A stretch of 64,000 nucleotides of DNA, from NCBI GenBank assembly GCA_009746045.1, contig RPFO01000059.1, positions 183,501-247,500 on the forward strand, read 5' to 3'. The first letter of the stretch is position 1, and each line of letters opens with the position of its first letter. Source of the DNA: Mesostigma viride (taxonomy: Eukaryota; Streptophyta; Mesostigmatophyceae; Mesostigmatales; Mesostigmataceae). The notes below the pieces were generated by a model, which searched no databases, was not told the DNA's origin, and was given only the letters and a program-made list of their open reading frames with translations. Positions 1 through 11,596 of the stretch are shown here, piece by piece. Made by a program: the position numbers and the translations under genes.

Positions 1-485
1 TTTTACCCGCAATGCACCTGTCTTATACCGTGGGCAAATGCTAAATGTTCACACTGGAATGTGCAACAATTTGCTTTTTGTGGATGGTGGGGTGCTAACA
101 GTAGCTCGGACATCTGTTGCCTTTCTACAAGAGCCCTGCAAACGACGACATTCAGGACATCATGGTCTCTATCTCGTTGTCTAAGGCTGGTATCGGCATT
201 TCCCTATTCTTATCTCTACATCCTATTCCCGCTCTTCATGGTTTTTTATCTGCCTTTACCAATCAAATGGTTCATGAAGTCAGCTTTTATTGGGGCATTC
301 GGTGCTGTCTTGGCAGCAGAGAGGAAGCAGTACATGCTGGCAATATATAGCAGCATACTGTATTCCCTATGTATGTACATGGACCATGACCATTCACTGA
401 CTACCTGGCATGGCTTCTACGTTTATGTATGCTCTACCTTCTGCTGCACTGCTCATCCTCAGGGGAGGCGAGCAAAAGCACCGCC
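1..485. other. No supported gene; upstream flank of the ParA-like gene
   Basis: Short open frames here show no recognisable protein and no convincing splice pairing. The stretch is probably 5' UTR or promoter of the gene beginning at 486. A further upstream exon cannot be excluded, because the frame stays open back to an ATG at 429. Confidence 0.4.
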
Positions 486-3400
486 ATGACCATCTCTTTG
501 CCGGCCTGGTTTTCTACGATGCCCGAAAAGTTCTTCTCAACGGACGCTCCCCTGGCATGGACAGCCCTGCGCTACCTGACGCTGGACCAACTGAATATAC
601 TGGCAGCGGCAAAGGGCATTCGAGGCCTGTCTAGGAGAAAGAAGCCCGAAGTGGCCCAGACTCTCCTGGTGAAAGAGGCGGTGAAGGTCCCGGAGGTGTG
701 GGAGGCGCTACCACAGACCTTGCGTTCGCAGGAGAAGCTATCTGGGTACTGCACCTGGCACGGCCTGGATGGGAAGGGGAGCGAGGCCGAGCTGATGAAG
801 CGGCTGGTGGATCTGGAGACGGAGAGCTTCAGGAAGCTGAGCCTGCTGCTGGAGTTCAAAACGAAGAGGCCAGGTAATGTGCATTTAAGCTTCATGGGCA
901 CATTGCAAAGCCTGCCCATATGCAAATTATGGTTGAGATGCATGGGTTTGTGCAGCATGATTTGAGCAGGAGAGCTTAATCCTTTACGAGCAGAGGGCCA
1001 TGGCTGGGCAGGACGTTGAATATGCTCGCCTGGAATGGCAGGATGGAAGGCTGGAGGTACGCAATTCGGTTAAGGGGATGCCAGCTGCCATGCTAAAAGC
1101 CTGGTGTGCTGTCTTCTTGTGCTGCTGAGATGTGGGAACTATTTTGGAAAAGCGACCATCAGCAGGGTGGACTGTGCTGGTGCTGCGTGGCAATCAATAG
1201 CCTGTGCAGTTGTTTGCGAAATTGGTAAACTGCTTCTGTTTTGTATGAATGGAATGTCCTGGCTTACCGTCTGGCCTCCATGCCCTAGTTCATGGAGCTT
1301 GCCATACCCCTTGTAATCAAGCTGCTGTGCAAATGCTTATTCACAAACCAAGCAGCAGGCTCTGCTCAGCCTAAAATCTTGGGGACATGTGCCCTGTGGA
1401 TGCGAATGTTTGGGCAGGACAGCGACATACCCATGGCTCTAATCCCTACGCTCCCAGTGAGGATGGGTCCTGCCACGACCACGCAGGCACGCAAGACTCC
1501 CATCTGGCAGCACATGGATCTGTCCTTTTTGCTAGGCTCTGTTTGTTAGGCTATCACTTGACACCATTAGCGGATGAGAAGCCACTACGTATCCGTGGCC
1601 CCTTGGGTGGGTGACTTTTTCATTATATTTGTGCCTGCAGACCAGGCGCCCAAGAAGGAGGAGATCGCGCATCTGGTCCTGTCCCTCCTGCAAGCGGCAT
1701 TTGACACCGACCAGAAGTGTGCCACGGGTGACATGCACGCCTCCAAGTCCCACACGGTTAAATTCTATGGGCTGACAGATCTCCTCGCCTTGCCTGGCTT
1801 GGCGCAGCACTATGCGGCCGACAAGAAGTTTGAGCCAGTGCTGGTTTGCTGGATGCAGCTGACCCTGGGCGAAGGGGATGGAGATCTGGAGATGGTCCGG
1901 TTCCTGCTAGCACGGCTCGCCAAGGACGACAAGCCCCTGCGTGCCCGGCTGGAGCGGTTCCTTGTCTTCTGCCAGCTGATGGCGCTGGAGGAGGGGTTCG
2001 AGGTATGCTAGCATAATGCACAAGCCAGCTGCCGACATCCCTCAGTGCTACTTGACAGTTTATTGCGTTGTGTGACTCCCATGTTGCCATGGCAATCGAC
2101 ATCTATATTAAGTTGCCCTCAGCAACTGTGCCGCTTCACCCCCATCTCCTCCCCAACATATTCGACTACGGCTTCGCAAGGCAAGCCCTGGATTATGCTG
2201 TCAGCCAATCATGTTTAATGTGCCTGGGCTGCCGCTGCCAGCCTTCATCTGGTTGCCAGCAGCTGCCAGCCTGCAGACTAATCGCCAGCGCCTGACAAAA
2301 CCTGGGCGTTTGCTGCCCTTTGCCACATTATACCGGCGATGGTATTTAGGTCCCCATTGCTGGGCCATAAAAACGGACCAGCGTGCCCACCCGTTGACAC
2401 TTGCACCAAGGAATAAGTTGAACACCAAGGTTTAATAGCCTGCAAGTTGCATGCCGAGCCACTTCGCTCTCTTCATTAGCTTCGGTGGTCAAGTTGGATG
2501 TATGGGATGTATGGGAGCTTCTCGTTTGGCCCACTGGTTGCTTGTTAATTTTTGATACTTGAACAGGTTTCACATTATAGAGTACTTAACCAGGAAAGGG
2601 AAGTCATTTAATGCTCATGTTTACCGGTCTTGGTTCTCATGGCTCTTAGAAACAACCGAAGGGAGTGTGCTTTCAGTGCCAGCTTGATACCATGTGCGTG
2701 GTGTCTACAACGCCTCATGTTATGAAGGTCAAGAAGAATGGCTGAAATTGGCAACCTTAGCCATCATACTCTGGCTGCTATAACTCGCCAGACTTTTCTG
2801 CAAAGAACTCCTTTCTTGGGATCATCTCCTTGCACCTGCCCTGAGGCCATACGTTCCCAACCCCCCACCGCATGGTGATTGCATTGGGCATCACGGCTTG
2901 TCTTCATTCCTCGTAATTATGGAACTGTTCTCGCATGATGGCTGCAGGGCAACAATGCCGACATCCCCAAGGCGCTGGGCAAGTACCAGATGTACGCGTC
3001 CGAGGACGTTGCCATGCTAAAGGAGGTGCTGAGCGAGAGCACAGCCTCCACGGACATCAGCCAGGTTTTGGACCGCATCGAGCACAAGGTGCTGGACTGC
3101 CTCATCAAGGCACGCGAGTCTAAGGTGAGGATGATGTCCATGGATGGGCTCATGGGTTGCGGGACAGTGCACGGTTTGGGCCTGTGCAGGCAGGCATGGC
3201 TGCTAGTGACGTAACAGAGCCAATGTCCCGGGCAATTTGAGCCTGCGCATACCTCTATATACATGGGTCTTTCCAAGAGGGTGTGGCATACTGATGTGAC
3301 GGTTCCTCCCTGGATGGAAATCTACTTGCATAGTGCTGCACATTGTCTGCATAACACCTACAGTTTCTTGCTAATGCCAAAGATGCCAATTTGTGGGGTC

Positions 3401-6400
3401 TGCCTGCGTGTTGGCCCCCTTGTTCACATGCACGTAGAATGCCCAGACAGCGAAGAGGAAACCCGGACAAGAGCCCGAGAACACGGGAAAAGTTCCAGCA
3501 AAGAAAGTGCTGAAGAGGGAAGAGGCCAGCTCCCAGGATATTCAACCCAAGGTGAAGGCTGCTGCTGGCCAGCCAGCTGTAGGGAAAGCTCCGGCAAAGA
3601 AGAGCGCCGAAAACGCGTACCTGCACAAGGAGCCTCTTGTGGAAGTCCAAGAGCCGTACCCAATCCTGCTTGGCTGCTACAACTTCAAGGGGTGAGTGTG
3701 TTGGCATTGCTGCACCGCCTTGCACACCGGGTCACTGGGGTACTTGTAAGGACACCGGGTACTTGTAATGATAGCTGCACACCGGCGGTGTGCCCTCATT
3801 GTGCGTGCAGGTGCTGCCATCAGCATGGCCGGCCATATGACCCAAGCCCATCCGTTTATTTGTTGGCGTCAGGCCCTTGGAGCATGTATCGTCTTAGCCA
3901 CCAAGTAAGCCCATATTGCCATGCAATCTCAGGTCGCGAACAGGATCATGACCAAGCATAAAGTAGCCTACTGTAGTTCATGACGAGCCACGAGCCACGA
4001 CGTAGCCATGGCTGACGCCGGAGCTCATAACTTCCATATTTGGGCTCCAAAGTCGGCCATGAATATCACAATCGCTTCGTCTTTCTAAGATGCACACGCT
4101 GATATATTTTCCCGAAGCTAAAACGCAATATCATGACAAGCAAACGCTCCTCTACGAACGCAGCCTGGCGGCTGCGCTATAAGCCCCGAAAATACGTCTG
4201 CAGCTCCGGCTGCAGCTTCGCCCTCAGGCTCGGAATGCAGCGTTGACACTAGTCGAGCAAGGTTGGTCGCCCAGATCCCTCCCGGGCTTGCCTTGCTCTC
4301 GGCATCGCCTGAGCCCAAGCGCAGTCGCCCTGGCGAACCTAGCTCGTCCGAGCGCAACATTCACGTCGACAGGTTATTTTCCACCTTTGACGTCGACTGG
4401 CGCGGCTATTTTCAACAGCACCCCATCAAGATACTGGAGCTCGTGTTTTATGGGTCGCACGCCTCGCTCCTTGCCCTGTGCCAGCAGCTGGAAGCCAACT
4501 GCGCCTCCGCAATGGAGTTGACGGCCGGTTTTCCCACCACGGACCTGACCACCTGCCCGGCTGGTCTCGTCCTCGCCTTCAGCTCGCCGCTCTCTTCTCC
4601 ATCCCTAAGCGCTCTGCCGAAGACCTCTGGGTCCCCTCCCCCTTGACCGAATCCACCTTCCTCCTCCACCTTCAAGAAGCCATCTCACAGCACGTGACCC
4701 CCCTCGCTGCAGATGTGGCAGCCGTGGGCCGCACGCTGGCTGCCAAGCTCCCCGCCATCTCCACCGCCACCTCCACCCTCCTCGCCTCCACCTTCACCAC
4801 CACCACCGCCTCCACCGACGCCATCACCGCCCAGCTCCGTGACATCGACAAGCGCCTCCAGGACAACGCCATTGCCATCGAGTGCCTGCAAAACACCGCA
4901 GGCCTCACCGCCCAGGCGGTGAAGGACATTGCCGCCAAGCCAGCCCCCGCTGGCCCGGCAGGTGATGCTCCTCATTCCAGACCTGGGCCGCCATGCTGCT
5001 GAACCACACCACCACCACCATCTCCACCATCGCAGCAGAGCTCAAGCAGCAGACGCTCGACCTCTGCGAGGAGGCCGAGCTTGACAAGCGCAGCCTTAAC
5101 GTCATCGTCAAGAACTTCGACCTGGTGGAAGGTGAGAACTCCGAGAAGCTTGCACAGGTGTTTGCGGTCGAAATCCTTGGCCGCATGTCCCTCATTGGTG
5201 AGCTCAAGCTGGAGGCCCTCCGCCTTCCCCGCTCGCGGGGTAAGGCGGGACCGCCCCCGCTGCTGCTCATCTTTGAGAACATGGCGGACAATATTACGTT
5301 CCTCAGACGCTGCAAGCGGCTCGAGAGTACTCCCTTTAAACACGCTGGACGACGACTTGACCCTGGCGCAGCAACAACGGCCACAGAAGCTATGGCCGAC
5401 CTACCTCCAGCTCCGGCAGACAGCGGCAGGGAAGAAGCCGGTATACTGGAAGGGGGCGGTCATCTACGTCGACCACAAGCCCTGGCAAGCGACCCCCGCT
5501 GCCCCAGCACCCTCAGCAACCCCAGCCTAGGGGACTAAAGCAGTAGTAGTGTAGAATAGTAAGGCTTAGCCAACGTGGCCATGTACATGTATGCCTATGA
5601 TGGGCCCCACACCAGATGATGCATTAGCATTATTTAGTCATGCTTTGCCCATGCAGAGAGTTGCTCTCTGCTGAGATATCATGCCCTAGCTATTGCCTAG
5701 CCATAATCATCTTCCACCCCATGTCCGCACCTTAGCTGCTGGAATACATGGAGGTGCAGGTGCACCTAGTGCACCCAGAGTAGGTGGCTGTTAACACCCC
5801 CCACCTGCAGATTGTCGCCCAGGATGTATTAAAAACCATAGGCCCCCTTCTCAGGGCCATGTGTTACGTATACTCCCAACGGAGTTATGTTCTTCATTTA
5901 TTAGTTAATTAAGCAGCCATGGCTGCGTGGGTTTTGTTTCAAGACGCTGCCTACCTTGCGAGCTGCTCCGCATCAAGGGGTGCTGGTCATGTCAAGTATC
6001 ACGCCTGCATGCAACTAGGTGATGCTGCTTCTCCCTGCAGGCGTTCCAAGCACCAAGCCCTTTCTCTTTGACAGTAGCAAGAAGTGCCTAAGCGTTAGGG
6101 CATTTTGTGCGCGTGAAATGAACAGTTACTTTGTAGGAAGGTATGTTGGATTGCTACCAACTCACTCTAGGATTTCCCTGTAACTTGTTGTATCAAAGAT
6201 TGCATTTTGCAAAGGCTTTTGCGTGTATTGAGCCCTGTTTTTCTCAACCGCTGTCATTAATGACGTGTAATAGTTACCAATCATCGCAAGCAAAGATAAG
6301 AAATTGATTCTACACCCAGTGCTGGGTTACTTTGCCGTTTTGTTGATCGTTGATACAGTCCCAACTCTTGGGATCTGTGGCCACCCCTGTTTGCAAGGCA

Positions 6401-8951
6401 CCGACTTTGCTTTCTGTGGCAGTAGCAGTGCTATCCCCCTGCGGCCACAATGCAGTGGCCAGTATTTTCCGTGCAGCTGGTGTTAGACCATCCGTTTGAT
6501 GGCAATGTTAATATCTACATCAAGGGCACGATAGCCTCATAAATGTGCTTTATTTGTTGTCCACAGTGTGCGTTCTGCACCTTACTTATACTTTACTCAT
6601 TTTTCCATGCAAGGTCGTTTTCCTGCGAGCCTGGGATGTACCCTATATAATATAATAGGGTGGCTTGGCGTAGTAAGAGAGCTGAAGGGACGTCTCATGA
6701 TTGCAGCTCTTTACCAAAAATAGCTTCGGGCAGGGTTCACCTCGTGCACAAGTAGGGAACCTGTGCACAAATATGCAGTAGCTGCCCAGGGACCCACAAT
6801 CCCACATCAATAGGACCATTAATGTGTGCAGGTCCTAAGGTTTTTCAGCTTGTGGCCCCGATTCTCCTCAGCGGAGCCTGGTACATGTAGCCTGCGATGA
6901 TTTCAAGGGATAGCCTATGCGTCGCAGGAGGCACAGCCCTGGCACAGCTGCTGACATGTAGCAAGATCATCGATGGCACATCCTGTGAGGAATGCCTTGC
7001 CTAGTGGTGCCCGGGCAGGGTAGTGATTGTGTGACAATAGGTGCTTGTGCTTTGCGTCCTGCTCATGCTGCGACTTACTTCACATGCTTACACACCATGT
7101 AAGACGTGCCTGATGTTTTGGGATGGGAACAAGATTTGAGCCAAGGTGACATCTGGAGTTGACTACAGTTAACTTTTTGCGTGCCGCATCTGATGTTAGC
7201 TTTACCAATGAACCTTGCGTGTTCAACTCTCTCGGGCAGGGGGGTGGGCAAGACCACCATTGCGATCAACCTGGGCGTCGCGCTCCGGAATGCTGGCCAC
7301 CGCACCTGCTACGTCGACTGCGACTCCCAGTGCAACATGACCAAGTACTTCAACACAGGAGCTGAAGCCAGGGAGGCTAGGGCCCCGAACAACCTGCAAG
7401 CGGATGACGTGGGCGACGACACATCCGCTCCAAACTTGTCGCGAGCGAGCAGGAGGCCACGGCTGGGCTCCTACATCTTGCCTGACGGCTTCTTGGCGGA
7501 CTTGAATGTGAACGTGTGCCGGAACGGCTCTTTCGACCGCAACGGGAACGCATACGAGTGCACCATCAAGGAGATCCTGCAGTCTTCCTTTCGAGGGCAG
7601 TCGTTGCGTGGCACCCCTGGCATCCTGGAATTCGCGGCCAGGAGAGATGGCAACGATGAGTCCATGTACCCTGACATGCCGGACGGGCTGTTCCTGATCC
7701 CAGGCCACCAGGACCTGGGCTCCTCCCTGGAAAGCAGATTCTCGCAGGCACGGGGTAACATTCATAATATTGGCCAGGAGGACGCCTTCATGGTCCTGGG
7801 GGGCTTCCGGAAGGCCCTGACCGAGATTGCAAAGGAACACAGGATCAAGTACATGGTCTGCGACTTTGGGCCGAGCAAGGGCGTCGCGAACGAGGTCCTG
7901 CTGGCCAGCCTGGACATGATCATCCCCCCCTTCATGCCGGACTTCTTCTCGGCATCTTCAGTAGCCGGTCTGCTGGAGACAGTCATGCCAGGGTGAGCCC
8001 TCTTGCACACGTGACTAACCCTTTGTGTGTTGTAATGGTGTACTTGTGTTTTATGTGCCAATAGCTGGACGTGAGTGAGCATGCGTCAATATGCCAGGTA
8101 GCGCGAAGGATCACAAATCAGGATTTCATCGCTTACATGAGCAACACCACTGTCGTAGGTGGGTGGGTGGGTGGGGGGGGGGGGGGGGGAGGAGGGGAGG
8201 AGAGTGCTTACTTGTGTGTGTGTGTGTGTGCACGTTGCAATATGCAGAGGGATCGCATGAGGGAATTACCTGCTTAGGAGCTAGTTCAGTTGATGACTTA
8301 TGCAAAGTTCAGCATGGTGCCCACTCTGGTGCCCACAACCAGGGTTAACGTTTGTAAAGAAGGTGGACAGTGGTAGGGTGTCATGGGTTGTGAAGCACCA
8401 AATGTTGTTTACGACGGGAGCTGAAATGGCACACTTTCCCACCAATGTCTGTCCTTATTGTATTTAACACCTGCAGGATTATCGACATGAAGGCCACTGT
8501 GCGCAACCGCGAAGTAGCGGCTAGGCTATGCATCGACTACGCACCCTTCGCGTTCTTCAACTTGCCTACCAAGCTGTTGCCTTTTCTGATGACCAACATC
8601 AAGGTCCAGGGCCCTGCTGGGAACCAACAGATAGTTAGGGACCACGCCGTCTTTTTCAACCTGGTGGAACGCTTGATGCAGGAAGATGGGATGGAGATCC
8701 GCAGGGATGTGCGAGCCCTCTTCCTGCGCGATAGTGATGACCGGATGGTGGTCCCATTCCTAAAACAGGTCACTGTGCTCTTCACGGCAGCCCAGGCGAT
8801 CGGTCATCCTGCCATTGCCCTGACGCACGACATGGTGTCCAGGTGGTACAGTGGGAACGTGCCACCTGGCATCATGGCGGAGCTCCGCCACACGGCTGAG
8901 GCTTTCCAGAGGCTCGCTCGAATGGTCATCACGGTGTCTAGGAGGCAATAG
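486..8951 (+). CDS. SAP-like / ParA-type ATPase fusion protein, six exons
   Basis: Exons 486-873, 1641-2002, 2948-3124, 3438-3691, 7240-7992 and 8477-8951 join in phase with GT-AG introns to 802 aa. Residues 28-62 and 85-108 look like SAP motifs (the second includes HGLDGKGSEAELMKRL), which bind DNA in known proteins. Residues 130-390 match nothing I recognise; exon 4 is lysine- and alanine-rich with a repeated PAKK. From residue 385 the protein is a ParA/Soj-type ATPase: deviant Walker A KGGVGKTT (393-400), A' VDCDSQ (419-424) and Walker B-like YMVCDFGPS (598-606). Members of this family use ATP to position DNA or protein cargo; here the cargo is unknown. The ATG at 486 was chosen for its context (GCCATGA); one at 429 is in frame. 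Intron 4 is 3.5 kb and holds a retroelement. An intron-bearing fusion argues for a real nuclear gene rather than bacterial contamination. Function in the alga is inferred only. Confidence 0.85.
4263..5520 (+). pseudogene. Non-LTR retroelement ORF1 protein, frameshifted
   Basis: The protein is spread over several frames (4263-4646, 4478-5002, 4993-about 5335, then about 5336-5530). It resembles the ORF1 copies near 12, 15 and 21.5 kb: an N-terminal region (LELVFYGSHASLLALC), a serine/threonine/alanine-rich helical stretch with coiled-coil character, a middle domain containing NVIVKNFDL, and a C-terminal block (TLDDDLTLAQQQ ... VYWKGAVIYVDHK). The layout is like L1-type ORF1 RNA-binding proteins, but the assignment rests on architecture only. 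At least three frameshifts make it non-functional as sequenced. Confidence 0.7.
5872..5885 (+). other. Conserved 3'-terminal hairpin of family A retroelement
   Basis: ACTCC-CAAC-GGAGT forms a perfect 5-bp stem with a CAAC loop, about 20 bases before the terminal TTAATTAA. The same hairpin occurs at 16179-16192 and 26415-26428 and inverted at other family A ends. In several LINE clades a 3' stem-loop is what the reverse transcriptase recognises; that role is inferred here. Confidence 0.7.
5926..7239. other. Remainder of ParA intron 4, nothing recognised
   Basis: Intronic sequence between the inserted retroelement and the acceptor before 7240 (CTCGGGCAG). Only short meaningless frames are present. 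Confidence 0.6.
8158..8232. repeat. GGGT/poly-G and GT microsatellite in ParA intron 5
   Basis: GGTGGGTGGGTGG passes into a long G run, then GGAGG motifs and a short (GT)n tract, all within the intron 7993-8476. Confidence 0.85.
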
Positions 8952-9900
8952 AGCTTCAAAAGCCCTAAGCCATGATCTTTCAATATCGGAGCGCGTGGCG
9001 GCTGGTATGTTGAACGTTTGTTATCACAAGGAATCCAGTTGAGAGATTCCGGGGATTCGTTTCCCTTTTTGTTTCCGATTCGGGTTGCGGCGGTGATTTG
9101 AACTACTTTTGGCCGGCGAGCCGCTGTTGGTTCAAGCTTCCGCGCCCCCGGAAAGCAAGATTCCGTTTAGGGTCTTGACTCTATGCTCACAGAAGCGAAA
9201 TTGTGACGCGGCATGCAGAAATGCTTTAGTGGCGTACGACATCATACAACCGTGAACGGAAAACCGGGGCGCACGCAAGGTATCCCGGCTCACCAAGATT
9301 CTCTGGGCCGGAGCAACATTGGTTCCTACAAGTCGGTCATAACCGACTTTTGTTGGCGTTTCCCGATCAGATCCGGACCAGTCCAGGATGTCAGAGCGCC
9401 GCGCTCGAGGCCGGGAACCCGAAATGAAAGGGAAACGGAAACAAATCCAGTTATGGGCCGTAATCTCTCGAGTACGATTGACCTTGGGTGCCTAAGATGT
9501 TGTAGGTGGTATTACTCAAGTGGGCTTAGGCAGTACTGAGGCGGGCTCAAGAATGCATTCAGTGACTTCCGTTTCATCTTCCTTCTTTTTAGGGTGTTCT
9601 CTTGTGTACTGTACAAAGGAATATCACACAGGTGTCACAGATTCCTGTGCGGTCCCATTTAGCAGTGAACAGTGACATATATGGAACTATAGACGGCATG
9701 GGGGACACACACCTCTCGTTTAAAATATGCAGGACAGCCTTGTTACATTACAGCTATGGTTGGGGCATGATGCAGATGATCAATCTTTGTTTTTCTACTT
9801 GTTTTGTGTTCATTTATGTAAATTAGCATATTCCTCCATGAAATGTCCTCGCGCATTACTTATAAATGGATGCACATGTGTGTGACGCAATTACATGTTA
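8952..9900. other. No supported gene (3' flank of ParA-like gene)
   Basis: No open frame with recognisable content. The 3' UTR and polyadenylation site of the ParA-like gene must lie here but could not be placed. Confidence 0.5.
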
Positions 9901-10186
9901 ATTAATCAATGAATTATGATTTAATTAATTAAATTAAGAACATATCTCCGTTGGGAGCATAGGTAACAAGTATATCCCCAAGAAGGGGCATATGGTTTTT
10001 CATACATTCTGAGCTACATGCAATTACCTACAGGTGGGGGGATGTAAACTGCCACCTCCTCTGGGTGCACAAGCTAGGTGCACCTGCACCACCATATGAT
10101 AAATACCCTGCGTTGGTTGTCTCCTTGATATCATACCTAAAATGCCTGGCATGCCGGGGTGGAAGCTATGATTATGGCTAGACAAT

Positions 10187-10216
10187 TAATTAATTAATTA
10201 GACTCGTGCTCCCGTT
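10187..10216 (-). mobile_element. 30-bp ultra-truncated family B retroelement insertion
   Basis: A (TTAA)n tail followed by the last bases of the family B 3' end (ACTCGTGCTCCCGTT), flanked by the perfect 11-bp duplication GGCTAGACAAT (10176-10186 and 10217-10227). Removing the insert and one duplication restores the family A sequence around it. Confidence 0.75.
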
Positions 10217-10256
10217 GGCTAGACAATGGCTAGGACATGCATGATGGCGTTCAGCA

Positions 10257-10586
10257 CACGATACACAACCAGCCATAGCCTTAGCTTAGCCCTTGTACAA
10301 CCATGCTACGTCCTGGCTATGATCAGATTACTTGGGCACCGGGCACGCTCCTTGAACATTATGATATGCTCACATGGGTCTTATTGCACCCACAGCTAGA
10401 ACTTGCCGGATCGTCTATCGTTTCCGATTGCAGCTGTGGCATGCCTCTGGCCAGCATGCAATATGAAGGAGAAAGGGGGTCTCTGCCCTTTCTTCCTGTT
10501 GTGCACATACAGGAATTAAAAGGACTCCGGTGCTCCGTGACTCCTGGCAACGGGAGCACGAGTTTAATTAATTAATTAATTATTGA
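10257..10586 (+). mobile_element. Family B retroelement 3' end, nested insertion
   Basis: A 330-bp 5'-truncated family B 3' UTR ending in the family B hairpin and (TTAA)n tail, flanked by the 13-bp duplication ATGGCGTTCAGCA (10244-10256 and 10587-10599). It is inserted into the family A copy in the opposite orientation. Confidence 0.8.
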
Positions 10587-10965
10587 ATGGCGTTCAGCAG
10601 AGACTAACTCTCTGCATGGGCAAAGCATGCTAAAGGATGGCCGGGCTACATCAGCCAGAGAGAGCTCTACGTCAGCCAGCCATGCGACGCCCTAGCTATG
10701 CTCCGCTTATGAGGGCAGATTTTGGCGGGGCTCGTACCGTTGTGTGCATAGGCTTCCCTGGCATAGTCCACCAAGTGCTATCCTTAGGAGTTTTACTGTT
10801 GACACTGTCCTCAGCTTTCTCAGTTGATTTCATCGCGCTCTTCAGTTGATCACATCGGACAGGTTCACCCGCTAGACAGGCTTGGTGCATGTTATTCTGA
10901 TTCTGATTTAATTTATATCTTCAATTCAAGCTAAGTACTGGTGTGTCATGCGTGCATGGGCATGC

Positions 10966-11152
10966 CACGGAGTACTATGATAATCTCATATTCGAAAAAA
11001 AAAAAACTACACGAAAGTTACCATTATCATTAAATTAAATTAAATTATAACATGCCGCCGTGGGGAGGTCATGTAGCACATATTCCATGATGGATGGGGT
11101 GAAGGAAGCCGCGTGATCGAACTATACTAACTCTAAGCGCTATCTAGAAAAA
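10966..11152 (-). mobile_element. Family D and family C ORF2-unit 3' ends (minus)
   Basis: 10966-11010 resembles the 3' end found at 35574-35640. 11027-11152 starts with (AAATT)n then ATAACATG and the inverted family C hairpin, matching the reverse complement of 26050-26174 downstream of the ORF2 at 22573-26044. Confidence 0.6.
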
Positions 11153-11154
11153 AC

Positions 11155-11240
11155 CATTATCATTATTATTATTATCATTATTAATAATAATAATGATAAT
11201 TTTTATGATAATAATCATAATAATGATTATTATCATCTGC
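11155..11240. repeat. ATT/AAT-rich near-palindrome
   Basis: Interleaved TTATTATTATC and GATAATAATAA blocks make a self-complementary AT-rich tract that could form a long hairpin or cruciform. Confidence 0.7.
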
Positions 11241-11242
11241 AT

Positions 11243-11454
11243 CATTAATTAATTAATTAGGAACATAACTCCGTTGGGAGTATATGTAGCACATCAGTAT
11301 CCCTGAGACGGGGCATATGGCCTATAATACACTCTTAATTGGCTACTTCCTGCAGGTGGGGGAATGTAAACTGCCACCTACTCTGGGTGCACAAAGGGCA
11401 CCTGCACCACCTTGATCTATCATGCAGAGTCTGCATCATGCCCCAACTATATAG
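11243..11454 (-). mobile_element. Family A retroelement 3' end, truncated (minus)
   Basis: Begins with (TTAA)n and AGGAACATAACTCCGTTGGGAG and continues with the conserved GGGGCATATGGCC and GCAGGTGGGGGAATG blocks, i.e. the reverse complement of the family A terminus. The 5' boundary near 11430-11454 is not sharp. Confidence 0.7.
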
Positions 11455-11596
11455 TCATTTGAGGGGGTCTACCAGGCCAACCAGGTAGACACCTCCTACT
11501 ATTATGGCAGGGTCCCTTTTCCCCGTCGCAACCCCCTGACAAACTTGCGCACGCACCGACGCGGCGCGACCCGTCCGACCTATGTGACACAATTGC

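Larger units (their letters stand above)
4016..5914 (+). mobile_element. Full-length ORF1-only non-LTR retroelement in ParA intron 4
   Basis: A 1.9-kb unit flanked by the 11-bp duplication AGCCATGGCTG (4005-4015 and 5915-5925). It contains a decayed ORF1 and a 3' UTR that ends in the hairpin ACTCCCAACGGAGT (5872-5885) and a short TTAATTAA tail. There is no reverse transcriptase sequence between the duplications, so this inserted as an ORF1-only unit. It lies in sense with the host gene, entirely inside the intron. The two bases GC between the tail and the right duplication may be part of an imperfect 13-bp duplication. Confidence 0.8.
9915..10635 (-). mobile_element. Family A retroelement 3' UTR, 5'-truncated, hosting two nested inserts
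   Basis: Reading on the minus strand, 10600-10635, then 10228-10243, then 10175 down to about 9915 follow the 3' UTR of the element ending at 5914, including the hairpin (seen here as CTCCGTTGGGAG) and a TTAATTAA-type tail at the left. The copy is interrupted by two family B insertions (10187-10216 and 10257-10586), each with its own TSD. Confidence 0.75.

Noticed and set aside
970-1056. Candidate extra exon (29 codons, ESLILYEQRAMAGQ...) between ParA-like exons 1 and 2
   Set aside because: It has splice-like borders and a sensible peptide, but exon 1 ends in phase 1 and this segment starts in phase 0; splicing it in reaches a stop. Skipping it joins exon 1 to 1641 perfectly.
3811-3961. Alternative last exon after 3691 with a stop at 3959-3961
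   Set aside because: In frame, but joining exon 4 to 7240 instead completes the ParA signature KGGVGKTT, which is far more convincing. It could exist as a minor isoform.
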